Source: Andrena cerasifolii (Eukaryota > Arthropoda > Insecta > Hymenoptera > Andrenidae). From it: a DNA stretch of 64,000 bases. The notes beneath the pieces were generated by a model. It was not told where the DNA came from. It did not search any database and was given only the letters and a program-made list of their open reading frames with translations. Below are positions 36,751-44,856 of the stretch, piece after piece. The stretch lies in assembly GCF_050908995.1 (NCBI RefSeq), contig NC_135119.1, positions 10,540,001-10,604,000 of the forward strand, read 5' to 3'. Position 1 is the first letter of the stretch; every line of letters begins with the position of its first letter. The position numbers and the translations under genes are program-made.

Positions 36751-37406
36751 TGATACAACTCGAGCGGTAAAGTTGTATCAGTGGGTGAGCGCTACTAAGT
36801 TTAATAAGGATCGCTGGGTAAAAGATGGGTTTTAACGAATCAACTCGATTTAGAAGTGAACACCATTCGTGTATTCAAGATTAGTTGGTACAAATGTGAA
36901 TGTCGCGATTAAATAGTGTAATAAATGTGTGAAAATTACCACTAATTTGCTCGGTGTTGACGCACTGGCGATGCGGGGCGTACGAGCGGCTATTACAAAG
37001 TGTCCAATAGAATGTAAACCGAACTCGCGGATTCTATGGGGTCAACTGTGATTCCGACAGAGACTTTAGCTCGATCTTACTGAATTTAACCGACTCGGTA
37101 CGAGCGTGACACAACGTTACTCTACGCGTAACTGTACTGCTTTTAACCGCAGAGGGTAGAAACCAAAGGGTTTATATAGTCCCAAAAATGAGTGGGGATG
37201 CATTTGAAATTTCCATATAAGGAAATTCTTCGGGGTCGTCGTCGTGTCACTCCCGTTCCCATGGTCGTGATCCAGATGGTCGAGATCATGACCCCCCTTA
37301 GTGGTATGTGATAAGCAAAAGGATTTTTAGGGCGTTTTCCCTTCGTAGACGCGAGCTCGAAAAGTGGTTGAGAGCGGCGTATGGGGAAAAATCCACATAC
37401 GTAACA

Positions 37407-37415
37407 TCTCCCCCC
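37407..37415 (-). other. Polypurine tract
   Basis: In element sense GGGGGGAGA directly abuts the TG of the 3' LTR, as needed to prime plus-strand DNA synthesis. Confidence 0.85.
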
Positions 37416-37565
37416 GTAGACAAAACATCGCGATTCTCGCGATGCTTTTCAAAAGAAGGAAAAACGCCCCACAAATCCTTTTGTAAACAAGAGTGTGAGA
37501 AAGAATTGTCGGGTGTAGTGTAATGTAATGTGTACTTATCGCTAGGTGTTGCGGGGTGTAAAAGT

Positions 37566-38162
37566 TTAGTCGTCGCTGGGTATCACGTAGCCCAGCTCCA
37601 GCCAGTGGTCAATGACGTCTAGTGGAGGTTGTCCGGGTAGCCGGTCGAGCGTTAGCGTGGCCGTGAAGCCGTCCAGTGTTGACTGTATGTTGGCGAGGAG
37701 GCCCTTCCTTCTCGCCATTACCATCTCTGCGATCCGCGTCGTCCTCTGGAGCGGTCGGCGGGAGCGTAACTTAACGCCCCTCAGACGGATCCTCACTGTC
37801 TGCCAGGGGAGGGCATGGAACCGCGGTGGCAAGGATCGCAATTCCGCGACAGGGCAGTCCATCGTGATCCCATAATCGCCAAAGAAGATGCTGCAGATGG
37901 TCCCATTTACTGCGGTGACCTCGCCGCGAAGCCACCCCTTCCTGGGAGACTTTATAGTTACGAGTCGTCCTGGCCTGATGCTGGACATTGTTGGCAGGCA
38001 TAGATGTTGTTTCGACATCATGTGTACGTTTAATTCGCGTATCATGACCTTCGCTGCCTCGCTGTACGTATCCAGGGCGACCCAGAACAGGGTGGGGTCC
38101 TCCACGCACATGACCAGGCAGCGGCAAGTGTTGCCGAGGTCACGCGCTGAGATGGTCCTCAT
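37566..38162 (-). CDS. Retroelement-encoded extended Tudor-domain protein (ORF5)
   Basis: This 198-residue ORF is essentially one extended Tudor domain. Residues 12-50 (CVEDPTLFWVAL and a helix) match the N-terminal SN-like part. Residues 60-115 form the Tudor core (RPGRLVTIKS, GWLRGEV, FFGDYG, ELRSLPPRF). Residues 120-195 complete the SN-like part and end ...LELGYV. Such domains are found in Piwi-pathway proteins, where they bind symmetric dimethylarginine. Here the aromatic cage looks degenerate: F94 and Y97 fit, but the usual asparagine after DYG is I99 and the usual tyrosine of the WYRA-type motif is L78. ATG 38,162 overlaps the end of ORF4 by 23 nt; the frame is open upstream to 38,222, so a +1 shift from ORF4 is possible but not required. 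The fold call is strong; the role is unknown. Confidence 0.8.
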   Translation of the reverse strand: MRTISARDLGNTCRCLVMCVEDPTLFWVALDTYSEAAKVMIRELNVHMMSKQHLCLPTMSSIRPGRLVTIKSPRKGWLRGEVTAVNGTICSIFFGDYGITMDCPVAELRSLPPRFHALPWQTVRIRLRGVKLRSRRPLQRTTRIAEMVMARRKGLLANIQSTLDGFTATLTLDRLPGQPPLDVIDHWLELGYVIPSDD

Positions 38163-38490
38163 GTTTGCGTTTTTTCGTGACGATCTGTTCGCCTGGTGTC
38201 CAATTACGAATGTTGTCGTCGGTTATTTCCCGGAGCACCAAACAGTCCGGGATGCAGCGATGGGGTTTAATGTCGGTTTTTTGGACGCCCACCGACTTGA
38301 CACTGGTCTTCCGAGTCAAAGAGCTTCGGCCCCCCTTGACAATTCCTCCCGTGCTGCGGTTATACGGCCTTGGTGTGAGTGTAGTACCCACTCGGGATGA
38401 AGTTTCCCAAGATCCGTGATGTCCTGTTTGTACTGCTATGGTCCTTGTTCCCTCGTCTAGCGTGGTCTGTGTAGCGATGCTCTTAGACAT
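38140..38490 (-). CDS. Retroelement accessory protein with three TQT-like motifs (ORF4)
   Basis: A 116-residue ORF between env and the Tudor ORF that matches no family I know. It is rich in Ser, Thr, Lys and Arg and probably disordered. Three repeats share a pattern: KSIATQT (3-9), RTIAVQT (16-22) and KSVGVQK (65-71). The first two fit the TQT-type anchor that binds dynein light chain LC8; the third lacks the final Thr. KKRKHE (106-111) could be a nuclear signal. The start at 38,490 lies 18 nt after a plausible splice acceptor (TTAACTCAG), so a subgenomic mRNA is possible. Its intact frame in a young element argues that it is expressed. LC8 binding is inference from motif alone. Confidence 0.65.
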   Translation of the reverse strand: MSKSIATQTTLDEGTRTIAVQTGHHGSWETSSRVGTTLTPRPYNRSTGGIVKGGRSSLTRKTSVKSVGVQKTDIKPHRCIPDCLVLREITDDNIRNWTPGEQIVTKKRKHEDHLSA

Positions 38491-38623
38491 GTAGAAGCAG
38501 GAGTTGTGCTGAGTTAAGGGGCCTGATGCCCTGCTTTTATAGGGAAGAAACCCTTATCGCGCCCCCACCCTGAAACTATACGTGTCCCAGAGGAGGGATT
38601 CTCGTGGGAGTGGTTTCATCCCT

Positions 38624-40465
38624 TTAGAAAACTGTGGCGCACGGACTGTGAGTTTCGGATGTGCTTGGTTTATTTATTGTTACTTCTTGGTTTTCTTTGG
38701 GAGACTCTGTTTTATTGTTGAGTTGACGAAGTTTGCATTTCATGACCAATATCGTGTTTACTATGATCAGAATTACTATTATGCCCCCAATGGAAGAAAA
38801 GGTTGAGACCTGTACCTGCCGAATGGATGTTTGGTAGGTGGCAAAATTCCTGGCTCGTTGTTCTATTTCCGTAAGTGATAATGCTGTTGGAAGATCCTCC
38901 CATTTTGTGGGTTTCTGCTCGTTCATTTTCAATACTTCGAAATGATGTTCGGTGACTTCTGGTATAATTACTGATAAATTGTAAGATTTAGAGGGATAAT
39001 ATTCAATGTTTTGTGAGGTATTGATGGTTTCCAATGATTTTAATTGTACCGAGTCTATTGTTGCTTGGCAACCGGGTTGTAGTTTAAGGATTCCAATGGT
39101 AGCGATATTTTGCGTTATAGGTTTCTTTCCTTTGCAATAAATTTGTGCCTTTTTATTTTCAGGCATGAAGTAAAGCCATGTAGCTGGTACATTTAAAGTC
39201 TGCCAGTACGGTTTTACTTGTGCGGTCAATTTAATGGTACAGGTGTTCCAATTTATCGAAGTGGGGTTTAATAACAGAGTAGATTCACAAGTTGGTTGTC
39301 GATCTGCTTGGTATACTGGTAGGGTAGTTGGGCCCAAAAATTGATTGTGGTGAAACCGGCAAATCTTCAAGTATTCTTCCGTTGGGGAAAAATATTGTTG
39401 CTCGTCTGATGAGACTGCAATGTACTGGGTTTGCGGCTGGATATACGAAACTACCCTTTTTGTTCCAAGGTTATGTGTCGATGGACATGGGTATATTTTA
39501 TATAAGCTGTACGTTTTTTGCTCTAAAAGAGGTATGGTGAGTTCGAAAAGTATCCTTCCTCTGGTGAAAATTACATTTAAATTTGTTATTTTTTCAATTT
39601 GTTCCATAAGTAATTCTTCGGGTGTTAAGGGAAATTCATAAACAAGTGTTTCCTTAATTTTTTGAGCTGATCTCAATAATTGTTCTGGCGACAGAATAGC
39701 AGGGTGTAAAATGCCTTGTTTCGCTAACAATATTGCATCTATTAGCAACAGTAGGTTGGTGCTATAATCGTCTAACCCTCTTTCTATTTCGATTACAGAG
39801 TCCCTGATGGATGCTTCGAAACGTAATCTGCTAATGTCTGACTGTGTCTCTTGTAATGCTTCGGAGTGTATGACCATCGTTTTCGTCAGTTGCGATACAA
39901 TTTGAGTTAAATTAACTAACCTTGCATGTGCGAGTGAAAATTCTCCTTTTATAATATGCGTTTGTTTAGCTATTATTTCGGTAATTTCGCGTTGATCCTT
40001 ATAAACTTTGTTTAATTCGCGGTTGTAGTATTCTGCATCTTCTTGTGATAAAGTTCCAAATAATGTTTTGCTGAGAGTGCCGATGAATCCAAAAGGTACG
40101 CTGCGCCGTGGGGATGGTTTTTTAAAATGTGGGGTATCACCTATTGCAGTGCGTATCAGATTGCTGTAATGCACGGTGTTTTCTTCTTTCTTGATTAACC
40201 GAGGTCCCAATTCCTTGCTGAGGCAGTTGATGGAATCGTGGCGATTACAGAGTTGATTCATCGATGAAATGTAATGCTTCACATGCGGAGCATAGCTGAG
40301 GTACCGAGTAACATCTAGAGAGGTGACTAGGCGCCATTGTGATTGGAAGGTCCTTATATCAGGTAATTTTTCATAGAAGAGTCCGGTGTCTCCTTCGAGT
40401 GGTGTTATGATTTGATCGTCGCTAATGACAGCGAGTGGCAACAGGAGCAAATATGCGAAGATCAT
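38624..40465 (-). CDS. env: Envelope glycoprotein (errantivirus Env / baculovirus F-like)
   Basis: A 613-residue class I-type membrane glycoprotein. Residues 1-16 form a signal peptide. A dibasic site at R120-R121 is followed by a fusion-peptide-like stretch (FGFIGTLSKTLFGTL), then coiled-coil sequence at about 140-215. The site lacks a full R-x-K/R-R furin motif. Paired cysteines lie at about 327-466, and several N-glycosylation sites are present. A transmembrane segment at about 557-575 (GGIIVILIIVNTILV) precedes a 38-residue tail. The family mediates membrane fusion in insect errantiviruses and baculoviruses. Its ATG overlaps the pol stop as ATGA. A good splice acceptor lies 14 nt upstream, which fits the spliced env mRNA of gypsy. 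The frame is intact from signal peptide to tail. Confidence 0.88.
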   Translation of the reverse strand: MIFAYLLLLPLAVISDDQIITPLEGDTGLFYEKLPDIRTFQSQWRLVTSLDVTRYLSYAPHVKHYISSMNQLCNRHDSINCLSKELGPRLIKKEENTVHYSNLIRTAIGDTPHFKKPSPRRSVPFGFIGTLSKTLFGTLSQEDAEYYNRELNKVYKDQREITEIIAKQTHIIKGEFSLAHARLVNLTQIVSQLTKTMVIHSEALQETQSDISRLRFEASIRDSVIEIERGLDDYSTNLLLLIDAILLAKQGILHPAILSPEQLLRSAQKIKETLVYEFPLTPEELLMEQIEKITNLNVIFTRGRILFELTIPLLEQKTYSLYKIYPCPSTHNLGTKRVVSYIQPQTQYIAVSSDEQQYFSPTEEYLKICRFHHNQFLGPTTLPVYQADRQPTCESTLLLNPTSINWNTCTIKLTAQVKPYWQTLNVPATWLYFMPENKKAQIYCKGKKPITQNIATIGILKLQPGCQATIDSVQLKSLETINTSQNIEYYPSKSYNLSVIIPEVTEHHFEVLKMNEQKPTKWEDLPTALSLTEIEQRARNFATYQTSIRQVQVSTFSSIGGIIVILIIVNTILVMKCKLRQLNNKTESPKENQEVTINKPSTSETHSPCATVF

Positions 40466-43400
40466 GGTTGGTTTTCAGCTGTGAATGGAGAGTAGGCATG
40501 TTTTAATTTGTCCTGATGCTTTGTGATTAACTTATTGTGCGTTCGTAATACTACGTTATTCAGGTCTGTCACGTCTATTATCTGGTATGGTCCAATGTAA
40601 TGTGGATCAAATTTACTGGTGCGCGGTTCTTTGAGTACGTAGACAGAGTCGCCTTTGTTAAATGTTGCTGGTCTTGCGTGAGCATCGTAATAATTTTTCG
40701 AACGAATTTTTGCTTTGTTTAGGTTATCGGAAGCTATATTACGAATATTAGTCATGTGTGTTATTAATTCTATTAAGTAGTCTCCAAACGACTTTAATTT
40801 TTCGCCAGTTGGGAAAGAACTTGGTTCTCGAGCTGGTTTTCCAAAGATTAATTCGTATGGGGTGAAATTCGTTGCTTCGTGAACGGATGTGTTATAAGAG
40901 AACATTGCAAACGGTATTAGTAAATCCCAGTCTTCGTAATTATCCATGTAATGCTTGAGATATTCGGTGAGTACAATGTGACTTCGTTCTAAAGATCCGT
41001 TGGTTTGTGGTCTATATCCCGAGGTTGTGATTTGTTTGATTTTAAATATTTCGGATAAATTTGTCATAAGTGTTCCGATGAAGCTAGTTCCTTTGTCTGT
41101 TAATATTGCGCGGGGTGTACCGTAGATTGCGATGAAATGTCTAGCGAACGCATCTGCAATTGTAGCAGCTCGAATATTAGGTATTGCTACAGCTACGCAA
41201 TATTTCGTTAGATTATCTTGAATAGTGAGAATATGTCTGTTCCCGCTGGGTGTAATTGGTAAAGGTCCCACTGTATCCAAGGAAATTTTGTCGAAGGCTC
41301 CTATAGGTGTGTCGGTGATCAACATCGGCTGACGAGTTTTCGCTCGAACTAATTTCTGCTCTTGACAACTTTGACATCTTCGGATGTAGTCTTGAATGTC
41401 GTTGCGCATTTGTGGCCAATAGAATTTTGATCGGATGCGTTTGTAGGTCTTCGTTACTCCTTTGTGTCCTCCAATTAAACTGTCGTGAGCTTCGCAAATG
41501 ATGTGCTGTCTGTCCTCTTCGGATGGTGTAGTGATGATACAGTTGCATAAAGTAATCTGTAGGCAGGTTCCTATGAAAACCTCTTCTAATATCTTGACGA
41601 ATTCATTGGACGGTATTTTGTGAAGGTCTCCCGTGGCAGAAATTCGAAATGATTTAATCTGATTTTGATCCAGGGTGTGTTGAAGAGTTTTCAATCCGTT
41701 AAGCACGTCTACTCTTTTAATATTATCAAAGAAGTTATCCGAGACTATTATACTAAAGGTTTTAAATGATCCATTGTCGGTTGTTATCACCCGTCCCTTT
41801 TTCGGTTGAGCTGCTAAAAGATTCGGTTTATTAATCATTTCGGTGTCCAGCAATAATTTTCCAACTGGGTTTACTAAATTGCAATCGGCAGAAATGAAGT
41901 GTACGTAATGTCCTTCTTCAGCGGTAAAGGTGTTTGAAGAAATGATAATCTTATGTGGTTGGTCTAGCGGGATCTCTTCCAGATTGTCAAGGTCATTTGA
42001 ATTCTCGGTGTCGGTAGTGAAGAATGGGTAAGGGTCAAGCGTGCGGTCGAAAACCCTTGATTGAGTTGACCTGCTGTCAGGTGGTTGTTCCACACTGACT
42101 TCGGTCGTGGCTCCTGCAGGTAGCTGGTTTATTGAGGGTTGTAAAGGTTCATCCATGACTTCTGTTGATACTTGTGGTGTACCAAATAAATCTTGTTGAA
42201 TGTTTCTTGCATTTTCTATTACAGTATTTTCGGCCGGTTCCTCAAAGGATATCAGATCGTCAAATAAGGTCTGGTCCTTATCTAAAGGAACGATTTGAGT
42301 GGAGTTTGCTGCGGGCGAAAAAGTGTTTATGGTTTCCTGGCGTTCATCTGGCATGGTTACCTCTTGAGATAAGCTGGGAAAAGATCTGTTCTTGTGTATA
42401 ATTGGAGAATGTTGAACGTTCCCACGTGCGGTGTCTTCTATCTCGTCTGAACTGCTACTTGTCTCCCGGTACTTAGGTCGGTTTTCCCTGTCGCGACGTA
42501 GCTGTCGTATACGGTGCCCAATTGTCTCGGTGTTAGCGTCTGTTTTCGGTATCTGGACTTTGAAGTCAGGATCCTGGAGTTCTCGTGGAATAAGTGGTAG
42601 GCAGGCAGAAGAGGGGTTGCGCGATAATGCGTCTGCGTTCTTATTCGTCTTTCCGGATTTGTGGACAACCTGGTACTCGTACTCCAAAAGTCGGAGTTTC
42701 CATTTCATTAGTCTAGAAGTGGGGTCTTTGACAGAGTGTAGCCATAACAGTGGTCTGTGATCTGTAACGAGGGTGAATGGGGTTCCATAGATATAAGGCC
42801 TGAAGTATCTTACGGCGTAAACCATGGCCAAACATTCCTTTTCAGTAGCTGAGTAGTTCTTCTCAGGTTTATTTAGGCTGCGGGATGCGTAGGCAATCGG
42901 CAGGTCGCTTCCTATGTCGCCTTGGCTAAGTACAGCTCCAATAGCGTAATCGGAGGCATCTGTTGTTACAATAAATGGTTTACTGAAATCTGGATATTGC
43001 AATATGGGTTGTTGACAAAGTTCGTTACGTAATTGCTTAAAACTTTGGTCTTGTTCTTCAGTCCATTTGAATTTGATGCCTTTTCCTAATAGGTTAATTA
43101 AAGGTTTTGCCTTTGTGGTGAAATTAGGTACGAATCTTCGGTAATATCCTACAAGTCCTAAGAATTGTTGAATGTTCTTCTGCGTTGTAGGTGTAGGAAA
43201 ATCTTGAACAGCTTTTAGTTTCCTAGGATCGGGTCTTACTCCTTCCTTTGAAATAATGTGTCCAAGGTATGCAACTTCCTTTCGCAAGAATTGACATTTG
43301 TTGGTCTGCAGGGTTAATCCATGTTCTCGAAGGCGATTTAGCAACTTTTTGACTTTAATATTATGTTCCTGTAAGGATGATGCATAGATCACTATGTCAT

Positions 43401-44856
43401 CCAAGTAGACAAAGAGGTCTGTTCCTTGAAGTCCAGTGAGTGCTTGATCCATGAGGCGTTGAAAAGTGGGTGGTGCATTCTTTAATCCGAAAGGCATTCG
43501 AGAGAATTCGTAATGTCCATTTGGAGTAGTGAATGCTGTTTTTGCTTTATCTTTCGGATCCATCTCTATTTGATGAAATCCACTAGCGAGATCAAAGACT
43601 GAAAAATATTTAGCTCCTCCTAGTCGATCTAAAATCTCGGTGATTTGAGGTAATGGATATTTATCAGAAATTGTTATTTCGTTGAGACCGCGGAAATCTA
43701 TCACCAATCGCCAACGTTTTACTCCATTTTCATCTTCTTTCTTTGGTACGATCCATAAAGGTGAATTATATGGAGATTTAGAAGGTGTAATTATACCATT
43801 TGATAATAAGGCGCTGATTTGTTTTTGAATTTCCTTTTGATGAATGAGAGGATAGCGATATTGTCTCGTATTGATTGGAATATCGTTAGATGTATGAATT
43901 GAATGTTTAAAGTCGGAAGCCTTACCTAGTTTATCTCCAGGAAGATAAAATCGGTCAGGAAATTCTTTAACTAAATTTGTAACAAAATTTAGTTCCTCCT
44001 TGTTCAAATGTTTGGTGTTTAGAGTTTCCAAGATTTTCTGTTTCTTATCTTCGTTAGTTTTAAAATTTAACGGGTGTTCTGCAGCTGAGTAAAAATCTTC
44101 ATCTGATGAACTGAAGATATCAAACGGCTCCAATGTTTGCGGTTCTATCTCCACGTCTAGGGGTTCATCGCTGGTGTTTGTTGCCATAACGTAGCACTTT
44201 CCTTCACTGTTCTTTACAACTGCTTCCCCTATGTACAGATGTTCGAGGGTCTTGATACGTGGTAAATATCCTTCCCTAATCCTGGGGTTTGTTATTGTTA
44301 TAGCAATCTGTTGCGACGTCCTAGGTTCAATACGATGTTTGGTAGACGTCGGTAGTTTGTTAGTTTGAGGTATGTCCTGATAATTTGAAAAACGTAGAGG
44401 TCGGGTAGGTTTATTTTTTAATACCAAAGTCCCATGGTAATAGGAAATTTCGGCCTCCTCCTGTTTTAAAAATGGGCTTCCTATTAGTCCGTCTGCCTCT
44501 ATTGCAAGCTCTTTTACCACATAGAAAAGTGCGGGAGCTTCGTGGATGTGAAGAATTGTTGTTCCTAATGTATGAATTGGATTAGTTGTAATTCCAGTTA
44601 ATTCAATTTCTTCCCGAGAGTTTATCGTAGCATTTTCTCCCAGGGCGGTAATAACTACTAAATTTACGGATGCTCCGCCATCAATTAAGAATTCTCCCGT
44701 TCCTGACTCCAGTTCTGGAACCTTGGTTTTGATGCGTGGGGCAGGTGCTTCCTTGACGAGGTTTCCTCTTCGAAGCGGACTGTCCTTTGGCGAGCTTCTT
44801 TGTTTCCGCTCATCGTGTCGCCTATACGTTGAGCGCGATCGAAGTTTAAAGACTTG
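40462..44856 (-). CDS. pol: Pol polyprotein: protease, reverse transcriptase, RNase H, macro-like domain, integrase
   Basis: The frame is open from 44,856; the first Met is at 44,520, but the protease lies upstream of it (GEFLIDGGAS, active-site D-G-G), so Pol is expected as a Gag-Pol fusion made by -1 frameshift at 44,844-44,850. Numbering from that Met: end of protease (DGLIGSPF, about 10-17), RT about 200-420 with D310 and Y372-L-D-D375, RNase H about 510-635 with D521, E560/E562 and D587, and an acidic disordered stretch 640-850. Next comes a macro-like domain (about 856-992), then integrase with a zinc site H1012-x6-H1019...C1049-x2-C1052, catalytic D1082, D1142, E1178 (35-residue spacing) and a GPY module at 1310-1312. 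All active sites are intact. Pol copies RNA into DNA and inserts it in the genome. Confidence 0.93.
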   Translation of the reverse strand, partial: QVFKLRSRSTYRRHDERKQRSSPKDSPLRRGNLVKEAPAPRIKTKVPELESGTGEFLIDGGASVNLVVITALGENATINSREEIELTGITTNPIHTLGTTILHIHEAPALFYVVKELAIEADGLIGSPFLKQEEAEISYYHGTLVLKNKPTRPLRFSNYQDIPQTNKLPTSTKHRIEPRTSQQIAITITNPRIREGYLPRIKTLEHLYIGEAVVKNSEGKCYVMATNTSDEPLDVEIEPQTLEPFDIFSSSDEDFYSAAEHPLNFKTNEDKKQKILETLNTKHLNKEELNFVTNLVKEFPDRFYLPGDKLGKASDFKHSIHTSNDIPINTRQYRYPLIHQKEIQKQISALLSNGIITPSKSPYNSPLWIVPKKEDENGVKRWRLVIDFRGLNEITISDKYPLPQITEILDRLGGAKYFSVFDLASGFHQIEMDPKDKAKTAFTTPNGHYEFSRMPFGLKNAPPTFQRLMDQALTGLQGTDLFVYLDDIVIYASSLQEHNIKVKKLLNRLREHGLTLQTNKCQFLRKEVAYLGHIISKEGVRPDPRKLKAVQDFPTPTTQKNIQQFLGLVGYYRRFVPNFTTKAKPLINLLGKGIKFKWTEEQDQSFKQLRNELCQQPILQYPDFSKPFIVTTDASDYAIGAVLSQGDIGSDLPIAYASRSLNKPEKNYSATEKECLAMVYAVRYFRPYIYGTPFTLVTDHRPLLWLHSVKDPTSRLMKWKLRLLEYEYQVVHKSGKTNKNADALSRNPSSACLPLIPRELQDPDFKVQIPKTDANTETIGHRIRQLRRDRENRPKYRETSSSSDEIEDTARGNVQHSPIIHKNRSFPSLSQEVTMPDERQETINTFSPAANSTQIVPLDKDQTLFDDLISFEEPAENTVIENARNIQQDLFGTPQVSTEVMDEPLQPSINQLPAGATTEVSVEQPPDSRSTQSRVFDRTLDPYPFFTTDTENSNDLDNLEEIPLDQPHKIIISSNTFTAEEGHYVHFISADCNLVNPVGKLLLDTEMINKPNLLAAQPKKGRVITTDNGSFKTFSIIVSDNFFDNIKRVDVLNGLKTLQHTLDQNQIKSFRISATGDLHKIPSNEFVKILEEVFIGTCLQITLCNCIITTPSEEDRQHIICEAHDSLIGGHKGVTKTYKRIRSKFYWPQMRNDIQDYIRRCQSCQEQKLVRAKTRQPMLITDTPIGAFDKISLDTVGPLPITPSGNRHILTIQDNLTKYCVAVAIPNIRAATIADAFARHFIAIYGTPRAILTDKGTSFIGTLMTNLSEIFKIKQITTSGYRPQTNGSLERSHIVLTEYLKHYMDNYEDWDLLIPFAMFSYNTSVHEATNFTPYELIFGKPAREPSSFPTGEKLKSFGDYLIELITHMTNIRNIASDNLNKAKIRSKNYYDAHARPATFNKGDSVYVLKEPRTSKFDPHYIGPYQIIDVTDLNNVVLRTHNKLITKHQDKLKHAYSPFTAENQP
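40478..40496 (-). promoter_or_regulatory. Candidate env splice acceptor
   Basis: In element sense CTACTCTCCATTCACAG ends at 40,479, with a pyrimidine-rich run before AG. The exon would start 14 nt before the env ATG. Gypsy-type env is known to be made from a spliced RNA. I could not settle the donor in the leader. Confidence 0.5.
41545..41955 (-). other. Macro-domain-like region inside Pol
   Basis: Residues about 856-992 of the pol frame, between RNase H and integrase, follow the strand-helix order of small macro domains of the TARG1/OARD1 type, which bind or remove ADP-ribose. Markers are HFISADC (first core strand), KKGRVITTD, FSIIVSD (the IYYLITK-like strand), VLNGLKTLQHTL and VFIGTCLQITL. 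The glycine-rich loop after the first strand is absent. The family's catalytic lysine and aspartate are not at their expected places, so it may be a non-catalytic fold. This is an eye alignment only. Confidence 0.5.

Larger units (their letters stand above)
36140..37406 (-). repeat. 3' LTR
   Basis: This 1,267-bp LTR has the imperfection-free inverted ends TGTTAC/GTAACA. In element sense it follows the polypurine tract. It carries the same TATA box (37,171-37,178), AATAAA (36,745-36,750) and stem-loop array (36,238-36,703) as the 5' copy. Confidence 0.95.

Noticed and set aside
37308..37523. Plus-strand 71-codon frame at the 3' LTR boundary
   Set aside because: It is antisense to the retroelement and crosses the LTR/polypurine junction; a shadow frame.
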